Positions 36,199 through 49,042 of a DNA stretch of 64,000 nt are shown in pieces (the stretch's first letter is position 1; every line of letters starts with the position of its first letter). The translations under genes and the position numbers were made by a program. The notes beneath the pieces were generated by a model that worked only from the letters and a program-made list of their open reading frames with translations, was not told where the DNA came from and ran no database searches. The stretch comes from Nocardioides marmorisolisilvae (GTDB taxonomy: Bacteria > Actinomycetota > Actinomycetes > Propionibacteriales > Nocardioidaceae): contig NZ_RJSG01000002.1 in NCBI RefSeq assembly GCF_003725775.1, forward strand, positions 1,082,400 through 1,146,399. The letters run 5' to 3'.

Positions 36199-36777
36199 AT
36201 GCCGCCTACCCAGCCTGCGCTGCCCGACGAGGCTTCTGCCCCGGGTTCCAGCGAGGGACGCACCGTCCTGGACGCCCGTGACATCTCCCGGGCACTGTCG
36301 CGCATCTCCCACGAGATCCTCGAGCGCAACAAGGGATCCCAGGACCTCGTCCTGCTCGGCATCCCGAGTCGCGGGGTCCACCTCGCGCAGCGGGTCGCCG
36401 CGAAGATGTCCGAGGTCGAGGGCGCCGAGGTGCCGGTCGGCTCGCTGGACATCACCATGTACCGCGACGACCTGCGGATGCGTCCGGCCCGGACGCTCTC
36501 ACCGACCGAGATCCCGGCCGGCGGCATCGACGACAAGGTCGTGGTGCTGGTCGACGACGTCCTGTACTCCGGCCGCACGATCCGCTCGGCGCTGGACGCG
36601 CTCAACGACATCGGCCGCCCGCGCGCGGTCCAGCTCGCGGTCCTGGTCGACCGCGGTCACCGGGAGCTGCCGATCCGGGCGGACTTCGTGGGCAAGAACC
36701 TGCCGACCTCGACGGCCGAGAAGGTCGCCGTCCGGCTCGGCGAGTACGACGGGGAGGACGCGGTGACGATCCGATGA
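36199..36777 (+). CDS. pyrR: Bifunctional pyr operon regulator/uracil phosphoribosyltransferase
   Basis: RNA-binding regulator (192 aa) that senses UMP and represses the pyr operon; many members also have uracil phosphoribosyltransferase activity. The PRPP loop is [18 protein letters not shown] (about 120-137). The block [10 protein letters not shown] and the basic [11 protein letters not shown] are typical. ATG 36199 lies 8 bases after AAGGAGGT. An upstream in-frame GTG at 36172 falls inside the regulatory loop and is rejected. First gene of an operon that runs to at least 46264. Confidence 0.96.
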   Translation: MPPTQPALPDEASAPGSSEGRTVLDARDISRALSRISHEILERNKGSQDLVLLGIPSRGVHLAQRVAAKMSEVEGAEVPVGSLDITMYRDDLRMRPARTLSPTEIPAGGIDDKVVVLVDDVLYSGRTIRSALDALNDIGRPRAVQLAVLVDRGHRELPIRADFVGKNLPTSTAEKVAVRLGEYDGEDAVTIR

Positions 36778-37745
36778 AGAAGCACCTGCTCAGTGCGGGC
36801 GACCTGACCCGTGACGACGCGGAGCTGGTCCTGGCCACCGCCGCGGAGATGCGGGCGCTGGCCGACCGGCCGATCAAGAAGCTGCCCGCCCTGCGCGGCC
36901 GCACGGTCGTGAACATGTTCTTCGAGGACTCCACCCGGACCCGGATGTCCTTCGAGGCGGCTGCCAAGCGCCTGTCTGCCGACGTGATCAACTTCGCCGC
37001 CAAGGGCTCCTCGCTGTCCAAGGGCGAGTCCCTGAAGGACACGGCGCTCACTCTCGAGGCGATGGGCGCGGACGCGGTCGTCGTCCGGCACTGGGCCTCC
37101 GGGGCCCCGCACAACCTGGCGAACGCCGGCTGGTCGACCTCGAGCGTGGTCAACGCCGGGGACGGCACCCACGAGCACCCGACGCAGGCGCTGCTCGACG
37201 CCTTCACCATGACGCGCCACCTCGGCGACCTGGACGGCCGCCGGATCGCCATCGTCGGCGACGTGCTGCACAGCCGGGTGGCGCGCTCCAACGCGCTGCT
37301 GCTGCAGACGCTCGGCGCCGAGGTCACCCTGGTCGCGCCGCCGACGCTGTTCCCGCTCGGGGTGGAGACCTGGGGCGTGCAGACCTCCTACGACCTGGAC
37401 GCTGTGCTGCCGAAGGCCGACGCGGTGATGATGCTGCGGGTCCAGCGCGAGCGGATGAACGCCTCCTACTTCCCGAGCGTGCGCGAGTACTCGCGCCGCT
37501 ACGGCCTGGACGCCCGCCGGATGGGCGCCCTCCAGGACCACACCATCGTGATGCACCCCGGCCCGATGATCCGCGGCATGGAGATCACCGCCGACGTCGC
37601 CGACTCCGAGCGCTCGGTGATCGTCGAGCAGGTCACCAACGGTGTCGCCGTCCGGATGGCCGTCCTGTACCTGCTGCTGGGCGGCTCCGAGCCGGCGGTT
37701 TCGACGAGCTCAACCAACGAAGGCGACGAGGAGAACAACGCGTGA
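36774..37745 (+). CDS. pyrB: Aspartate carbamoyltransferase catalytic subunit
   Basis: Condenses carbamoyl phosphate with aspartate (323 aa). The carbamoyl-phosphate motif STRTR is at 53-57, the substrate loop [14 protein letters not shown] follows near 78-91, and [11 protein letters not shown] and the C-terminal [11 protein letters not shown] are present. The regulatory subunit PyrI is absent, as usual in actinobacteria. The last 17 or so residues ([16 protein letters not shown]) are nonconserved and come partly from the dispersed repeat at 37697-37716. ATG overlaps the pyrR stop. Confidence 0.96.
   Translation: MKKHLLSAGDLTRDDAELVLATAAEMRALADRPIKKLPALRGRTVVNMFFEDSTRTRMSFEAAAKRLSADVINFAAKGSSLSKGESLKDTALTLEAMGADAVVVRHWASGAPHNLANAGWSTSSVVNAGDGTHEHPTQALLDAFTMTRHLGDLDGRRIAIVGDVLHSRVARSNALLLQTLGAEVTLVAPPTLFPLGVETWGVQTSYDLDAVLPKADAVMMLRVQRERMNASYFPSVREYSRRYGLDARRMGALQDHTIVMHPGPMIRGMEITADVADSERSVIVEQVTNGVAVRMAVLYLLLGGSEPAVSTSSTNEGDEENNA
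37697..37716. repeat. Dispersed repeat copy at the 3' end of pyrB
   Basis: GGTTTCGACGAGCTCAACCA differs at one position from the hisG copy (GGTTTCGACAAGCTCAACCA at 62773). It is translated as VSTSSTN in the PyrB tail. Confidence 0.75.
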
Positions 37746-39043
37746 GCCGCTACCTGCTGAAGAAGGCCCGGATCCTGGGTGGCGAGGCGACCGACATCTA
37801 CCTCGAGGACGGCCGGATCTTCGCGATCGGCAGCGACCTCGCGGTGGCCGACGCGATCGCGCCCGAGGTCGAGGTCATCGATGCCACCGGCCTGATCGCC
37901 CTGCCCGGGCTGGTCGACCTGCACACCCACCTGCGTGAGCCGGGCCGCGAGGACGCCGAGACCGTCGACACCGGCACCCAGGCCGCGGCGCTCGGCGGCT
38001 TCACCGCCGTGCACGCGATGGCGAACACCGACCCGGTCGCCGACACCGCCGGCGTCGTGGAGCAGGTCTGGCGGCTCGGCCGCGAGGCCGGTCACTGCGA
38101 CGTCTTCCCGGTCGGTGCGGTCACCGTCGGCCTCAAGGGCGAGCAGCTCGCCGAGCTCGGCGCGATGGCGGACTCCGCCGCCCGGGTGCGGGTGTTCTCC
38201 GACGACGGCAAGTGCGTCGCGGACCCGGTGCTGATGCGGAGAGCTTTGGAGTACGTCAAGGCGTTCGACGGCGTCGTCGCCCAGCACGCCCAGGAGCCCC
38301 GGCTGACCGAGGATGCCCAGATGAACGAGGGCGAGCTCTCCGGCCGGCTCGGCCTGCGCGGCTGGCCCGCAGTCGCCGAGGAGGCGATCATCGCCCGCGA
38401 CTGCCTGCTCGCCGCCCACGTCGGATCCCGGCTGCACGTCTGCCACCTGTCCACCGCCGGCTCGGTCGAGATCGTCCGGTGGGCCAAGTCGAAGGGCTGG
38501 AACGTCACCGCGGAAGCCTGCCCGCACCACCTGCTGCTGACCGACGAGCTGGCCGCGACGTACGACCCGATCTACAAGGTCAACCCGCCGCTGCGGACCG
38601 CGGCCGACGTCGAGGCGGTGCGCGCCGGTCTGGCCGACGGCACCATCGACATCGTCGCCACCGACCACGCCCCGCACCCGCACGAGGACAAGGACTGCGA
38701 GTGGCAGGCCGCCGCCTTCGGGATGCTCGGCCTGGAGACCGCGCTCTCGATCGTGCAGGCCACGATGGTCGACACCGGAGCGCTCACCTGGGCCGACGTG
38801 GCCGAGCGGATGTCCTACGCGCCGGCCCGGATCGGTCGGCTCGAGGATCACGGCCGCCCGCTGGCCGAGGGCGAGCCGGCCAACGTCGTGCTCTACGACC
38901 CGGCGGTGACCCGGACCGTGGAGGCCAGCGAGATGGCCTCGCTCTCGCGCAACACCCCGTACGCCGGCATGGAGCTGCCCGGCCGCGTGGTGGCGACCTT
39001 CCTGCGGGGACGGCCGACCGTCCTGGACGGGAAGCTGGCCTGA
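37742..39043 (+). CDS. pyrC: Dihydroorotase
   Basis: Type I zinc dihydroorotase (433 aa) closing carbamoyl aspartate to dihydroorotate. Metal ligands are in [11 protein letters not shown] (about 58-68), in the histidines of VVAQHAQEP and [10 protein letters not shown], and in the catalytic Asp of [15 protein letters not shown] start overlaps pyrB stop. A normal enzyme, not the inactive pyrC-prime type. Confidence 0.96.
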   Translation: MSRYLLKKARILGGEATDIYLEDGRIFAIGSDLAVADAIAPEVEVIDATGLIALPGLVDLHTHLREPGREDAETVDTGTQAAALGGFTAVHAMANTDPVADTAGVVEQVWRLGREAGHCDVFPVGAVTVGLKGEQLAELGAMADSAARVRVFSDDGKCVADPVLMRRALEYVKAFDGVVAQHAQEPRLTEDAQMNEGELSGRLGLRGWPAVAEEAIIARDCLLAAHVGSRLHVCHLSTAGSVEIVRWAKSKGWNVTAEACPHHLLLTDELAATYDPIYKVNPPLRTAADVEAVRAGLADGTIDIVATDHAPHPHEDKDCEWQAAAFGMLGLETALSIVQATMVDTGALTWADVAERMSYAPARIGRLEDHGRPLAEGEPANVVLYDPAVTRTVEASEMASLSRNTPYAGMELPGRVVATFLRGRPTVLDGKLA

Positions 39044-39044
39044 C

Positions 39045-39542
39045 GTGGGTCTGTTCAAGCGAGCCTCGGACGGGATAGCGGAGCTGGTGCCGATCCCGCC
39101 GATCGCCGACCTGCCGCCGGCGAAGCTGCAGGCGAGCGCTCGTTACCTCGGCACCCTGGATGCGGACGGGCGCCGGGTCATCGGGCACAGCCTGTCGGCC
39201 CGCAGCGCGGCGCGGCTGTCGTTGTCCGCCGAGGCCATCGACGTGGTCCGCATCGCGGGGTCGTTCCGGATCCGTACCGAGGCACTGCGCGGAGCGCGCG
39301 GCGACCGGCAGTTCGGCGGCAAACCGGTGCCCGACCTGCTGGTGATCCGCTGGCAGCACGACGGCCGCGACTGGGAGACCGGGTTCCGCCTCGACGCCGC
39401 CAAGAGCGTGCGCGACGTGGCCAAGGCCCAGCTCGGCAAGAACACCGGTCCCGCCCAGCCCGAGGTCGGCGCGTGGGTCAGGACCATCTCGAAGCTCGTG
39501 AGAACCAACACCAACGGCAAAGCAGGGGAGAGCAATGACTGA
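39045..39542 (+). CDS. Conserved protein between pyrC and carA, possible PH-like fold
   Basis: A 165-residue soluble protein with no membrane helix or signal peptide. It has alternating beta-type segments ([57 protein letters not shown]), consistent with a small beta-rich domain. Proteins at this exact place between pyrC and carA exist in Mycobacterium (Rv1382) and Streptomyces. Their role is unknown, and the PH-like suggestion is inference. GTG start 1 base after pyrC. It overlaps carA by 8 bases. Confidence 0.8.
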   Translation: MGLFKRASDGIAELVPIPPIADLPPAKLQASARYLGTLDADGRRVIGHSLSARSAARLSLSAEAIDVVRIAGSFRIRTEALRGARGDRQFGGKPVPDLLVIRWQHDGRDWETGFRLDAAKSVRDVAKAQLGKNTGPAQPEVGAWVRTISKLVRTNTNGKAGESND

Positions 39543-40656
39543 GGCCATCCTCGTCCTCGAGGACGGACGGACCTTCCGGGGCGAGACCTACGGCGCCGAG
39601 GGGGAAACCTTCGGCGAGGCGGTGTTCTCGACCGGCATGTCCGGGTACCAGGAGACGCTCACCGACCCGTCGTACCACCGGCAGGTCGTGGTGATGACCG
39701 CGCCGCACATCGGCAACACCGGCATGAACGACGAGGACCCGGAGTCCCGCCGGATCTGGGTCAGCGGCTACGTGGTGCGCGACCCTGCCCGGGTCCCGTC
39801 GAACTGGCGCTCGGTGCGCAGCCTGGACGCCGAGCTCAAGGAGCAGGGCGTCGTCGGCATCAGCGGGATCGACACCCGCGCGCTGACCCGGCACCTGCGC
39901 GAGCGCGGGGCGATGCGGGTGGGCATCTCCAGCACCGAGACCGACCCGAAGGCACTCCTCGAGCGGGTGCTGGCGAGTGCGGAGATGACCGGCGCCGAGC
40001 TCTCCGACGAGGTCACCACCTCCGAGGCCTACGTGGTCCCGGCGATCGGCGAGAAGGTCGCCACGGTCGCCGCGGTCGACCTCGGCATCAAGGCCAACAC
40101 CCCGCGGATGATGAGCGAGCGGGGCATCGAGGTGCACGTGCTGCCCTCGACCGCGACCATCGAGGACGTGCTGGCGGTCAACCCCGACGGGCTGTTCTTC
40201 TCCAACGGCCCCGGTGACCCGGCGGCCACGACCGGCCAGGTCGAGCTCCTGAAGGAGGCGCTCGGTCGGGACCTGCCGTACTTCGGGATCTGCTTCGGCA
40301 ACCAGCTCTTCGGCCGGGCGCTCGGCTTCGGCACCTACAAGCTCAAGTACGGCCACCGCGGCATCAACCAGCCGGTGATGGACCGCACCACCGGCAAGGT
40401 CGAGGTCACCGCCCACAATCACGGGTTCGCCGTGGACGCACCGCTGGAGGGCAGCACCTCCACGCCGTACGGCGAGGTGACGGTGAGCCACGTCTGCCTG
40501 AACGACGACGTGGTCGAGGGCCTGGAGCTCCGCGACGGGGAGGGCGCGCTGAAGTCCTTCTCGGTCCAGTACCACCCGGAAGCAGCGGCGGGTCCGCACG
40601 ATGCGGCCTACCTGTTCGACCGTTTCCTGACCCTCATGAACGACCGGAAGGCCTGA
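39535..40656 (+). CDS. carA: Carbamoyl phosphate synthase small subunit
   Basis: Glutamine amidotransferase subunit (373 aa) supplying ammonia to CarB. The N-terminal CPSase_sm domain includes [14 protein letters not shown]. The class I GATase domain has nucleophile C253 in FGICFGNQ, and His-Glu in SVQYHPEA near 345. ATG 39535 with GGGGAG upstream. Confidence 0.97.
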   Translation: MTEAILVLEDGRTFRGETYGAEGETFGEAVFSTGMSGYQETLTDPSYHRQVVVMTAPHIGNTGMNDEDPESRRIWVSGYVVRDPARVPSNWRSVRSLDAELKEQGVVGISGIDTRALTRHLRERGAMRVGISSTETDPKALLERVLASAEMTGAELSDEVTTSEAYVVPAIGEKVATVAAVDLGIKANTPRMMSERGIEVHVLPSTATIEDVLAVNPDGLFFSNGPGDPAATTGQVELLKEALGRDLPYFGICFGNQLFGRALGFGTYKLKYGHRGINQPVMDRTTGKVEVTAHNHGFAVDAPLEGSTSTPYGEVTVSHVCLNDDVVEGLELRDGEGALKSFSVQYHPEAAAGPHDAAYLFDRFLTLMNDRKA

Positions 40657-40657
40657 C

Positions 40658-43950
<3,293 letters not shown>

Positions 43951-43954
<4 letters not shown>

Positions 43955-45003
43955 CGGGTCCCTACCGGTTCCTTTTCGACAAGGTGCTCACGCGGGTCGA
44001 CCCGGAGCAGGCCCACCACGCCGCCTTCGCGGGCATCCGTGCCGCCGGTGCCGGCCTGCGGGGGGCCGAGCGGGTGCTGCCCAAGCGCGCAGGCGTCCGG
44101 ACGATGGGCCTGGACTTCCCCGGCGTGCTCGGCCTGGCAGCCGGGTTCGACAAGAACGCCGTCGGGATCGACGCCCTGGCCGCGCTCGGGTTCGGGTTCG
44201 TGGAGATCGGCACCGTGACCGGGGAGCCGCAGCCGGGCAACCCGAAGCCGCGGTTGCTGCGACTGCCGCAGGACCGCGCCGTGGTCAACCGGATGGGCTT
44301 CAACAACGACGGCGCCGAGGTCGTCGCCCAGCGGCTCGCGGCGCGCGCCAAGCGGGCGCAGCCGGGTCGCGGCCCGGTCGTCGGGGTCAACATCGGCAAG
44401 ACGAAAGTGGTGCCCGAGGACGCCGCGATCGGCGACTACGAGAAGAGCACCACGCTGCTCGCCCCGTACGCCGACTACCTGGTCGTGAACGTCTCCTCGC
44501 CCAACACCCCGGGCCTGCGCGACCTGCAGGCGGTGGCCAAGCTCGAGCCGTTGCTGACCGCGGTACGCCGCCGGGCGGACGAGGTGACCGAGGCGCGCGT
44601 CCCGCTGCTGGTCAAGATCGCCCCGGACCTCTCCGACGAGGACGTGCTCGCCGTGGCGGACCTGGCGACCTCCATCGGGCTGGACGGCATCGTCGCCACC
44701 AACACCACGATCAGCCGCGACGGTCTGGCGTCCTCGGCGACCGAGATCGAGCGCGCCGGGGCCGGGGGACTCTCCGGGGAGCCGCTGCGCAAGCGCTCGC
44801 TCGAGGTGCTGCGGCTGCTGCGAAGCCAGGTGCCGGGGGACATGACCCTGATCGGCGTGGGCGGCATCGCCAGCGCCGAGGACGCCGTGGAGCGTCTGGC
44901 GGCCGGGGCGGACCTGCTCCAGGCCTACACCGCGTTCATCTACGAGGGCCCGTTCTGGCCCCGGAAGGTGAATGCCGCGATCGCGAAGGAGCAGCGGAGA
45001 TGA
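43951..45003 (+). CDS. pyrD: Dihydroorotate dehydrogenase (quinone), class 2
   Basis: Membrane-associated flavoenzyme (350 aa) oxidising dihydroorotate with quinone. N-terminal helical extension (residues 1-40) typical of class 2. FMN and substrate motifs: [40 protein letters not shown] with the catalytic Ser, and [11 protein letters not shown]. The start overlaps carB. An upstream extension in the same frame lies inside carB and is not conserved. In Mycobacterium pyrD lies elsewhere, while here it is inside the operon. Confidence 0.95.
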
Positions 45004-45827
45004 GCACGTTCGGAGCACGGCTGCGCAGCGCCATGGACGAGCGCGGACCGCTGTGCGCGGGGATCGACCCGCACGCCGGCCTGCTCACCGCCTGGGGCCT
45101 GCCGGAGACGGTCGAGGGACTGCGCTCCTTCGCCCTCGGTGCCGCGGAGGCGCTCGGCCCGGTGACCGCTGCCGTGAAACCGCAGTCGGCGTTCTTCGAG
45201 CGCTTCGGTGCGGCCGGCGTGGCGGTGCTGGAGGAGACCATCCGCATCTGCCGGGAAGCCGGCGCGCTGGTCGTGCTGGACGTGAAGCGCGGCGACATCG
45301 GCTCGACCGCCCAGGCCTACGCCGACGCCTACCTGGACCAGTCGTCCCCGATCGCGGCCGACGCGATCACCGCCAGCCCCTACCTGGGCTTCGGCAGCCT
45401 GGACCCGATGATCGAGACCGCACGCAAGAACGATGCCGGGGTCTTCGTGCTGGCGCTGACCTCCAACCCCGAGGGCCCGCAGTTCCAGCACGCGAGCGGG
45501 GCCGACGGCCGGACCGTGGCCCAGACCGTGCTGGACTCGCTCCGGGACGCGAATACGGGGGAGTCCCCGTTGGGGTCGTTCGGGGCCGTGGTCGGCGCGA
45601 CCATCGAGGACCCGACGGTCGCCCTGGACATCAACGGCCCGCTGCTGGTGCCCGGGATCGGCGCCCAGGGAGGCACCGCGGACGACGTACGGCGGATCTT
45701 CGACGGGGTCCTGCACCTGGTGCTCCCGTCGAGCTCGCGGGAGATCCTCGGGGCCGGCCCGGACACCGCTGCGCTGCGGGCGGCTGTGGAGTCGACCGCC
45801 GCGTCCTTCGCCGCCCTGGTTCGATGA
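45000..45827 (+). CDS. pyrF: Orotidine 5'-phosphate decarboxylase (type 2)
   Basis: Final step to UMP (275 aa). The catalytic segment [17 protein letters not shown] (near 92-108) carries the Asp-Lys-Asp network. CAGIDPH near residues 20-26 is the N-terminal substrate loop. The 270-residue length and sequence fit the type 2 family found in actinobacteria. Overlaps both neighbours by 4 bases. Confidence 0.96.
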   Translation: MSTFGARLRSAMDERGPLCAGIDPHAGLLTAWGLPETVEGLRSFALGAAEALGPVTAAVKPQSAFFERFGAAGVAVLEETIRICREAGALVVLDVKRGDIGSTAQAYADAYLDQSSPIAADAITASPYLGFGSLDPMIETARKNDAGVFVLALTSNPEGPQFQHASGADGRTVAQTVLDSLRDANTGESPLGSFGAVVGATIEDPTVALDINGPLLVPGIGAQGGTADDVRRIFDGVLHLVLPSSSREILGAGPDTAALRAAVESTAASFAALVR

Positions 45828-46264
45828 GGTACGTGAAGGCGCGTCTCCTGGCCCTGGCAGCGGTCCTCGTGCTGCTGCCCACCGGCTGCGGTGGCAACAG
45901 CGAGGACGCCTACTGCGCCGCGCTGAAGAGCGACCAGACGATCTTCGCCGACGACGGCACCGGGGTCGCGCTGATCACCAACCTCCCGAAGCTCCTGAAG
46001 CTCGAGCAGAAGTCGCCCGACGACCTCGACGACGAGTGGCAGACCTTCACGACCTCGCTGGAATCGCTGCGCGATGCGATCAAGGCCGCCGGACTGAAGC
46101 CGAGCGACTTCGTCGACGGCAAGCCGCCGGCCGGGACGTCTGCGGCGGCGCGGACCGCGATCGCGCAGGCAGCCGACCAGCTCTCCGACGACGACGTCGT
46201 CACCGCGGCCAGCGGCATCGAGCAGCAGGCCAAGGACGTCTGCAAGCTCCAGCTGGGCCTGTAG
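45824..46264 (+). CDS. Small lipoprotein of unknown function
   Basis: A 146-residue predicted lipoprotein: signal peptide with helix LLALAAVLVLLPTG and lipobox LPTGC, C22 being the lipidated residue. The mature part is polar, mostly helical, and has two more cysteines (AYCAAL, DVCKLQ), which may form a disulfide. It is coupled to pyrF by overlap, so it is expressed with the UMP operon, but a link to pyrimidines cannot be shown. I do not recognise a family. Confidence 0.8.
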   Translation: MRYVKARLLALAAVLVLLPTGCGGNSEDAYCAALKSDQTIFADDGTGVALITNLPKLLKLEQKSPDDLDDEWQTFTTSLESLRDAIKAAGLKPSDFVDGKPPAGTSAAARTAIAQAADQLSDDDVVTAASGIEQQAKDVCKLQLGL

Positions 46265-46331
46265 AACGGCCTGCGGATCAGCCGTTCGGCTGATTCTCAC
46301 GCGAGCTAACGCGATTGGTTAAACCCCCGCG

Positions 46332-46360
46332 TTGCAGCCAGCGCGCGGCACGCCTTAGAT
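46332..46360 (+). promoter_or_regulatory. Promoter of mihF-gmk-rpoZ
   Basis: TTGCAG (46332-46337) and TTAGAT (46355-46360) are 17 bases apart. TAGATT one base later would be an alternative -10. Initiation near 46367 gives a leader of about 40 bases before GTG 46409, with GAAAGAGG as ribosome binding site. Confidence 0.6.
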
Positions 46361-46408
46361 TCTCCTGCACACCCGATGCGCTCTCCAGAAGTCTGAAAGA
46401 GGTCCTCC

Positions 46409-46726
46409 GTGGCACTGCCACCGCTCACCCCCGAACAACGCCAGGCGGCCCTGGAGAAGGCTGCGGCGTCGCGACGGGAGCGGGCCGCGGTGAAGAACCG
46501 GCTGAAGCACTCGGGCGCCTCCATCGCCGAGGTGCTGGCCGAGGGGGAGAACAACGAGGTCATCGGCAAGATGCGGGTCAGCGAGCTGCTGCAGTCGATG
46601 CCGGGCCTGGGCAAGGTCCGTGCCGCCCAGGTGATGGAGCGGCTGAAGATCTCGGAGAGCCGGCGCGTGCGCGGCCTCGGCGCCAAGCAGGTCGCGGCGC
46701 TGGTGGCAGAGTTCCCCGACCAGTGA
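46409..46726 (+). CDS. mihF: Integration host factor, actinobacterial type (mIHF)
   Basis: Nucleoid-associated protein (105 aa) unrelated to proteobacterial IHF. It has a long basic N-terminal helix ([25 protein letters not shown]), then a helix-two-turn-helix DNA-binding domain with [26 protein letters not shown] at 53-78 and the RGLGAKQ loop. It binds and bends DNA and is essential in mycobacteria. The position before gmk matches Rv1388. GTG start. The gmk GTG overlaps its stop. Confidence 0.95.
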   Translation: MALPPLTPEQRQAALEKAAASRRERAAVKNRLKHSGASIAEVLAEGENNEVIGKMRVSELLQSMPGLGKVRAAQVMERLKISESRRVRGLGAKQVAALVAEFPDQ

Positions 46727-47301
46727 GCGATGCCCGGAGCGAGGTTGGTTCGCCGACCCGGCTGACGGTTCTCGCCGGCCCGACCGCGGTCGGCAAGGGG
46801 GCGGTGACGTCCTGGCTCCGCGAGAACCACCCGGAGATCTGGATCTCGGTCTCGGCGACCACCCGCAAGCAGCGGCCCGGCGAGGTCGACGGCGTGCACT
46901 ACCACTTCGTCGACGACGCGAGGTTCGACGCGATGGTCGCCTCCGACGACCTGCTGGAGTGGGCAGTGGTGCACAAGCAGGCCCGTTACGGGACGCCGCG
47001 CGGTCCGGTGCTCGAGGCCCTGGCCGAGGGTCGGCCGGCGCTGCTGGAGATCGACCTCCAGGGTGCTCGTCAGGTCCGTGAGCGGATGCCCGAGGCCCGT
47101 TTCGTCTTCCTGGCCCCGCCCAGCTGGGAGGAGCTGGTGCGCCGCCTGGTCGGCCGCGGGACCGAGGACGAGGCCGAGCGGGAGCGCCGCCTGGAGACCG
47201 CGCGGGCCGAGCTGGCCGCGGAACCGGAGTTCGACGCAGTGGTCGTGAACCACACGATTCCCGCTGCGGCGGAAGAATTGATAGAGTTGATGCGGTCCTG
47301 A
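46723..47301 (+). CDS. gmk: Guanylate kinase with altered P-loop
   Basis: Phosphorylates GMP to GDP (192 aa). The GMP-binding block [21 protein letters not shown] (near 48-68) and the [14 protein letters not shown] segment are standard. The P-loop reads GPTAVGKG (19-26) followed by Ala, so the Ser/Thr after the Walker lysine is Gly and the next hydroxyl residue is missing. The start GTG 46723 overlaps mihF. Identity is secure from the remaining motifs and synteny. Confidence 0.94.
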   Translation: MSDARSEVGSPTRLTVLAGPTAVGKGAVTSWLRENHPEIWISVSATTRKQRPGEVDGVHYHFVDDARFDAMVASDDLLEWAVVHKQARYGTPRGPVLEALAEGRPALLEIDLQGARQVRERMPEARFVFLAPPSWEELVRRLVGRGTEDEAERERRLETARAELAAEPEFDAVVVNHTIPAAAEELIELMRS

Positions 47302-47350
47302 GGCGAATCCGCCCGGGACCCCGCCTGCCAACCCCGTCTGAGAGGCTCGA

Positions 47351-47650
47351 ATGAGCGTGTCCGGCAACCAGCCCGTCGCCCTCGGGATCACCAACCCCCC
47401 GATCGACGACCTGCTGACCAAGACCGACTCCAAGTACAAGCTGGTGCTCTACAGCGCCAAGCGTGCTCGGCAGATCAACGCCTACTACTCCCAGCTCGGC
47501 GAGGGCCTGCTGGAGTACGTCGGCCCGCTGGTGGACACCCACGTCCAGGAGAAGCCGCTGTCCATCGCCATGCGCGAGATCAACGAGGACCTGCTGGTCT
47601 GCGAGGACATCGACCCTGAAGAGGCTGCAGCGGAGGCTGCGGCCGAGTGA
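47351..47650 (+). CDS. rpoZ: RNA polymerase omega subunit
   Basis: Small subunit (99 aa) that helps assemble beta-prime in RNA polymerase. It includes [32 protein letters not shown] and the C-terminal [15 protein letters not shown] motif. The acidic Ala/Glu tail is typical of actinobacteria. ATG 47351 follows AGAGG. gmk-rpoZ-coaBC is the standard order. Confidence 0.96.
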   Translation: MSVSGNQPVALGITNPPIDDLLTKTDSKYKLVLYSAKRARQINAYYSQLGEGLLEYVGPLVDTHVQEKPLSIAMREINEDLLVCEDIDPEEAAAEAAAE

Positions 47651-47654
47651 CCTG

Positions 47655-48899
47655 ATGGTCACCACCCCTGCTGACCGGTCCCGCCCTCACGTCGTCCTCG
47701 GCGTGAGCGGCGGGATCGCTGCGTACAAGGCCTGCGAGCTGCTGCGCCGGTTCACCGAGTCCGGTCACGACGTCACCGTCGTCCCGACGGCGGCAGCGCT
47801 CGAGTTCGTCGGCGCCCCGACCTGGGCCGCGCTGTCCGGCAAGCCGGTGAGCACCGAGGTGTGGACCGACGTCCACGAGGTGCCGCACGTGCGGATCGGG
47901 CAGACCGCCGACCTGGTCGTGGTGGCTCCCGCCACTGCCAACACGCTGGCCAAGGCTGCCCAAGGGCTGGCCGACGACCTGCTCAGCAACACCCTGCTCA
48001 CCGCGCGCTGCCCGGTGGTGTTCGCCCCGGCGATGCACACCGAGATGTGGGAGCACCCGGCCACCCAGGCGAACGTGGCCACGCTCCGCGAGCGTGGCGC
48101 GCTGGTCATCGAGCCGGCCGAGGGCCGCCTGACCGGTGCGGACACCGGCAAGGGCCGGCTGCCCGACCCGGCGGAGATCTTCGCCGTCGCCACCGACGTG
48201 CTCGCCCGCGGCGGCATCGGCGTCCGCGACCTCGCCGGGAAGCACGTGGTCGTCTCCGCCGGCGGCACCCGCGAGTTCCTCGACCCGGTGCGGTTCCTCG
48301 GCAACCGGTCCTCGGGCCTGCAGGGCTACGCGTTGGCCCGGACCGCGGCGTCGCGCGGAGCCGAGGTCACCCTGGTCGCGGCGAACGTGAGCCTGCCCGA
48401 CCCGGCCGGGGTCAAGGTCGTCAGGGTGGTCACCACCGCCGAGATGCAGGAGGCCGTGGTCGCTGCGAGCCGCACCGCGGACGTCGTGGTGATGGCTGCA
48501 GCGCCCGCCGACTTCCGTCCGACGTCGCTCGCGGAGTCGAAGATCAAGAAGTCCGAGGACGGCAGCGCCCCGGTCGTGGAGCTGACCCAGAACCCCGACA
48601 TCCTCAAGGGACTGGTCACCGACCGGCCGAACCCCGGCCTGGTCGTGGTGGGCTTCGCCGCCGAGACCGGGGATGCCAACGGCACCGTGATGGACCACGC
48701 CCGGGCCAAGCTCGCCCGCAAGGGCTGCGACCTGCTCGTGGTCAACGACGTCGGTGGTGGCAAGGTCTTCGGTTCCGAGGACAACGAGGCCGTGGTGCTG
48801 GGTGCCGACGGCACCGCGACGCCCGTCCCGCACGGCACGAAAAGCGCACTGGCACAGGTGATCTGGGACCGCGTGACCGATTTGCTACGGTCTCGTTGA
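47655..48899 (+). CDS. coaBC: Bifunctional phosphopantothenoylcysteine decarboxylase/synthetase
   Basis: Two consecutive steps of coenzyme A synthesis (414 aa). The N-terminal CoaC flavoprotein domain (about 10-185) has GVSGGIAAYKACELLR, VVAPATANTLAK and the PAMHTEMW substrate motif. The C-terminal CoaB domain (about 195-414) has VVSAGGTREFLDPVRFLGNRSSG, AAAPADFRP and the lysine-containing SKIKKSED clamp. Start ATG 47655 is 4 bases after rpoZ. Confidence 0.95.
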   Translation: MVTTPADRSRPHVVLGVSGGIAAYKACELLRRFTESGHDVTVVPTAAALEFVGAPTWAALSGKPVSTEVWTDVHEVPHVRIGQTADLVVVAPATANTLAKAAQGLADDLLSNTLLTARCPVVFAPAMHTEMWEHPATQANVATLRERGALVIEPAEGRLTGADTGKGRLPDPAEIFAVATDVLARGGIGVRDLAGKHVVVSAGGTREFLDPVRFLGNRSSGLQGYALARTAASRGAEVTLVAANVSLPDPAGVKVVRVVTTAEMQEAVVAASRTADVVVMAAAPADFRPTSLAESKIKKSEDGSAPVVELTQNPDILKGLVTDRPNPGLVVVGFAAETGDANGTVMDHARAKLARKGCDLLVVNDVGGGKVFGSEDNEAVVLGADGTATPVPHGTKSALAQVIWDRVTDLLRSR

Positions 48900-48919
48900 G
48901 AAGTTCACGGGGGAACATC

Positions 48920-48958
48920 TGAGACATGCGTCTCACCATGAGGACGTTTCGTTAATCT
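48920..48958 (+). promoter_or_regulatory. metK promoter region with overlapping inverted repeat
   Basis: TGAGAC-ATGC-GTCTCA (48920-48935) is a 6-bp-arm inverted repeat just upstream of, or over, the -35 region of the -10 candidate TAATCT (48953-48958). Such placement suits a repressor site. The leader that follows (from about 48965) is nearly 80 bases long. Confidence 0.4.
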
Positions 48959-48966
48959 GACCAAAA

Positions 48967-48985
48967 TCGGGCGACAAACGCCCGA
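48967..48985 (+). other. Hairpin in the metK leader
   Basis: TCGGGCG-ACAAA-CGCCCGA is a perfect 7-bp stem near the presumed 5' end of the metK message. A weaker GGCC/GGCC pairing lies at 48999-49013. No known SAM riboswitch core can be drawn from the region. Confidence 0.5.
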
Positions 48986-49042
48986 CCATGTACGCACCGG
49001 CCGAGATCCGGCCCGGTAACCCCCCTTTCAGGAGAATTTGAA

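Noticed and set aside
37742-39043. Inactive dihydroorotase-like PyrC
   Set aside because: All metal ligands and the catalytic Asp motif are present; nothing indicates a degenerate copy.
48900-49042. SAM riboswitch upstream of metK
   Set aside because: The gap is short and lacks the conserved core of SAM-I, SAM-II or SAM-IV; only simple hairpins are present.
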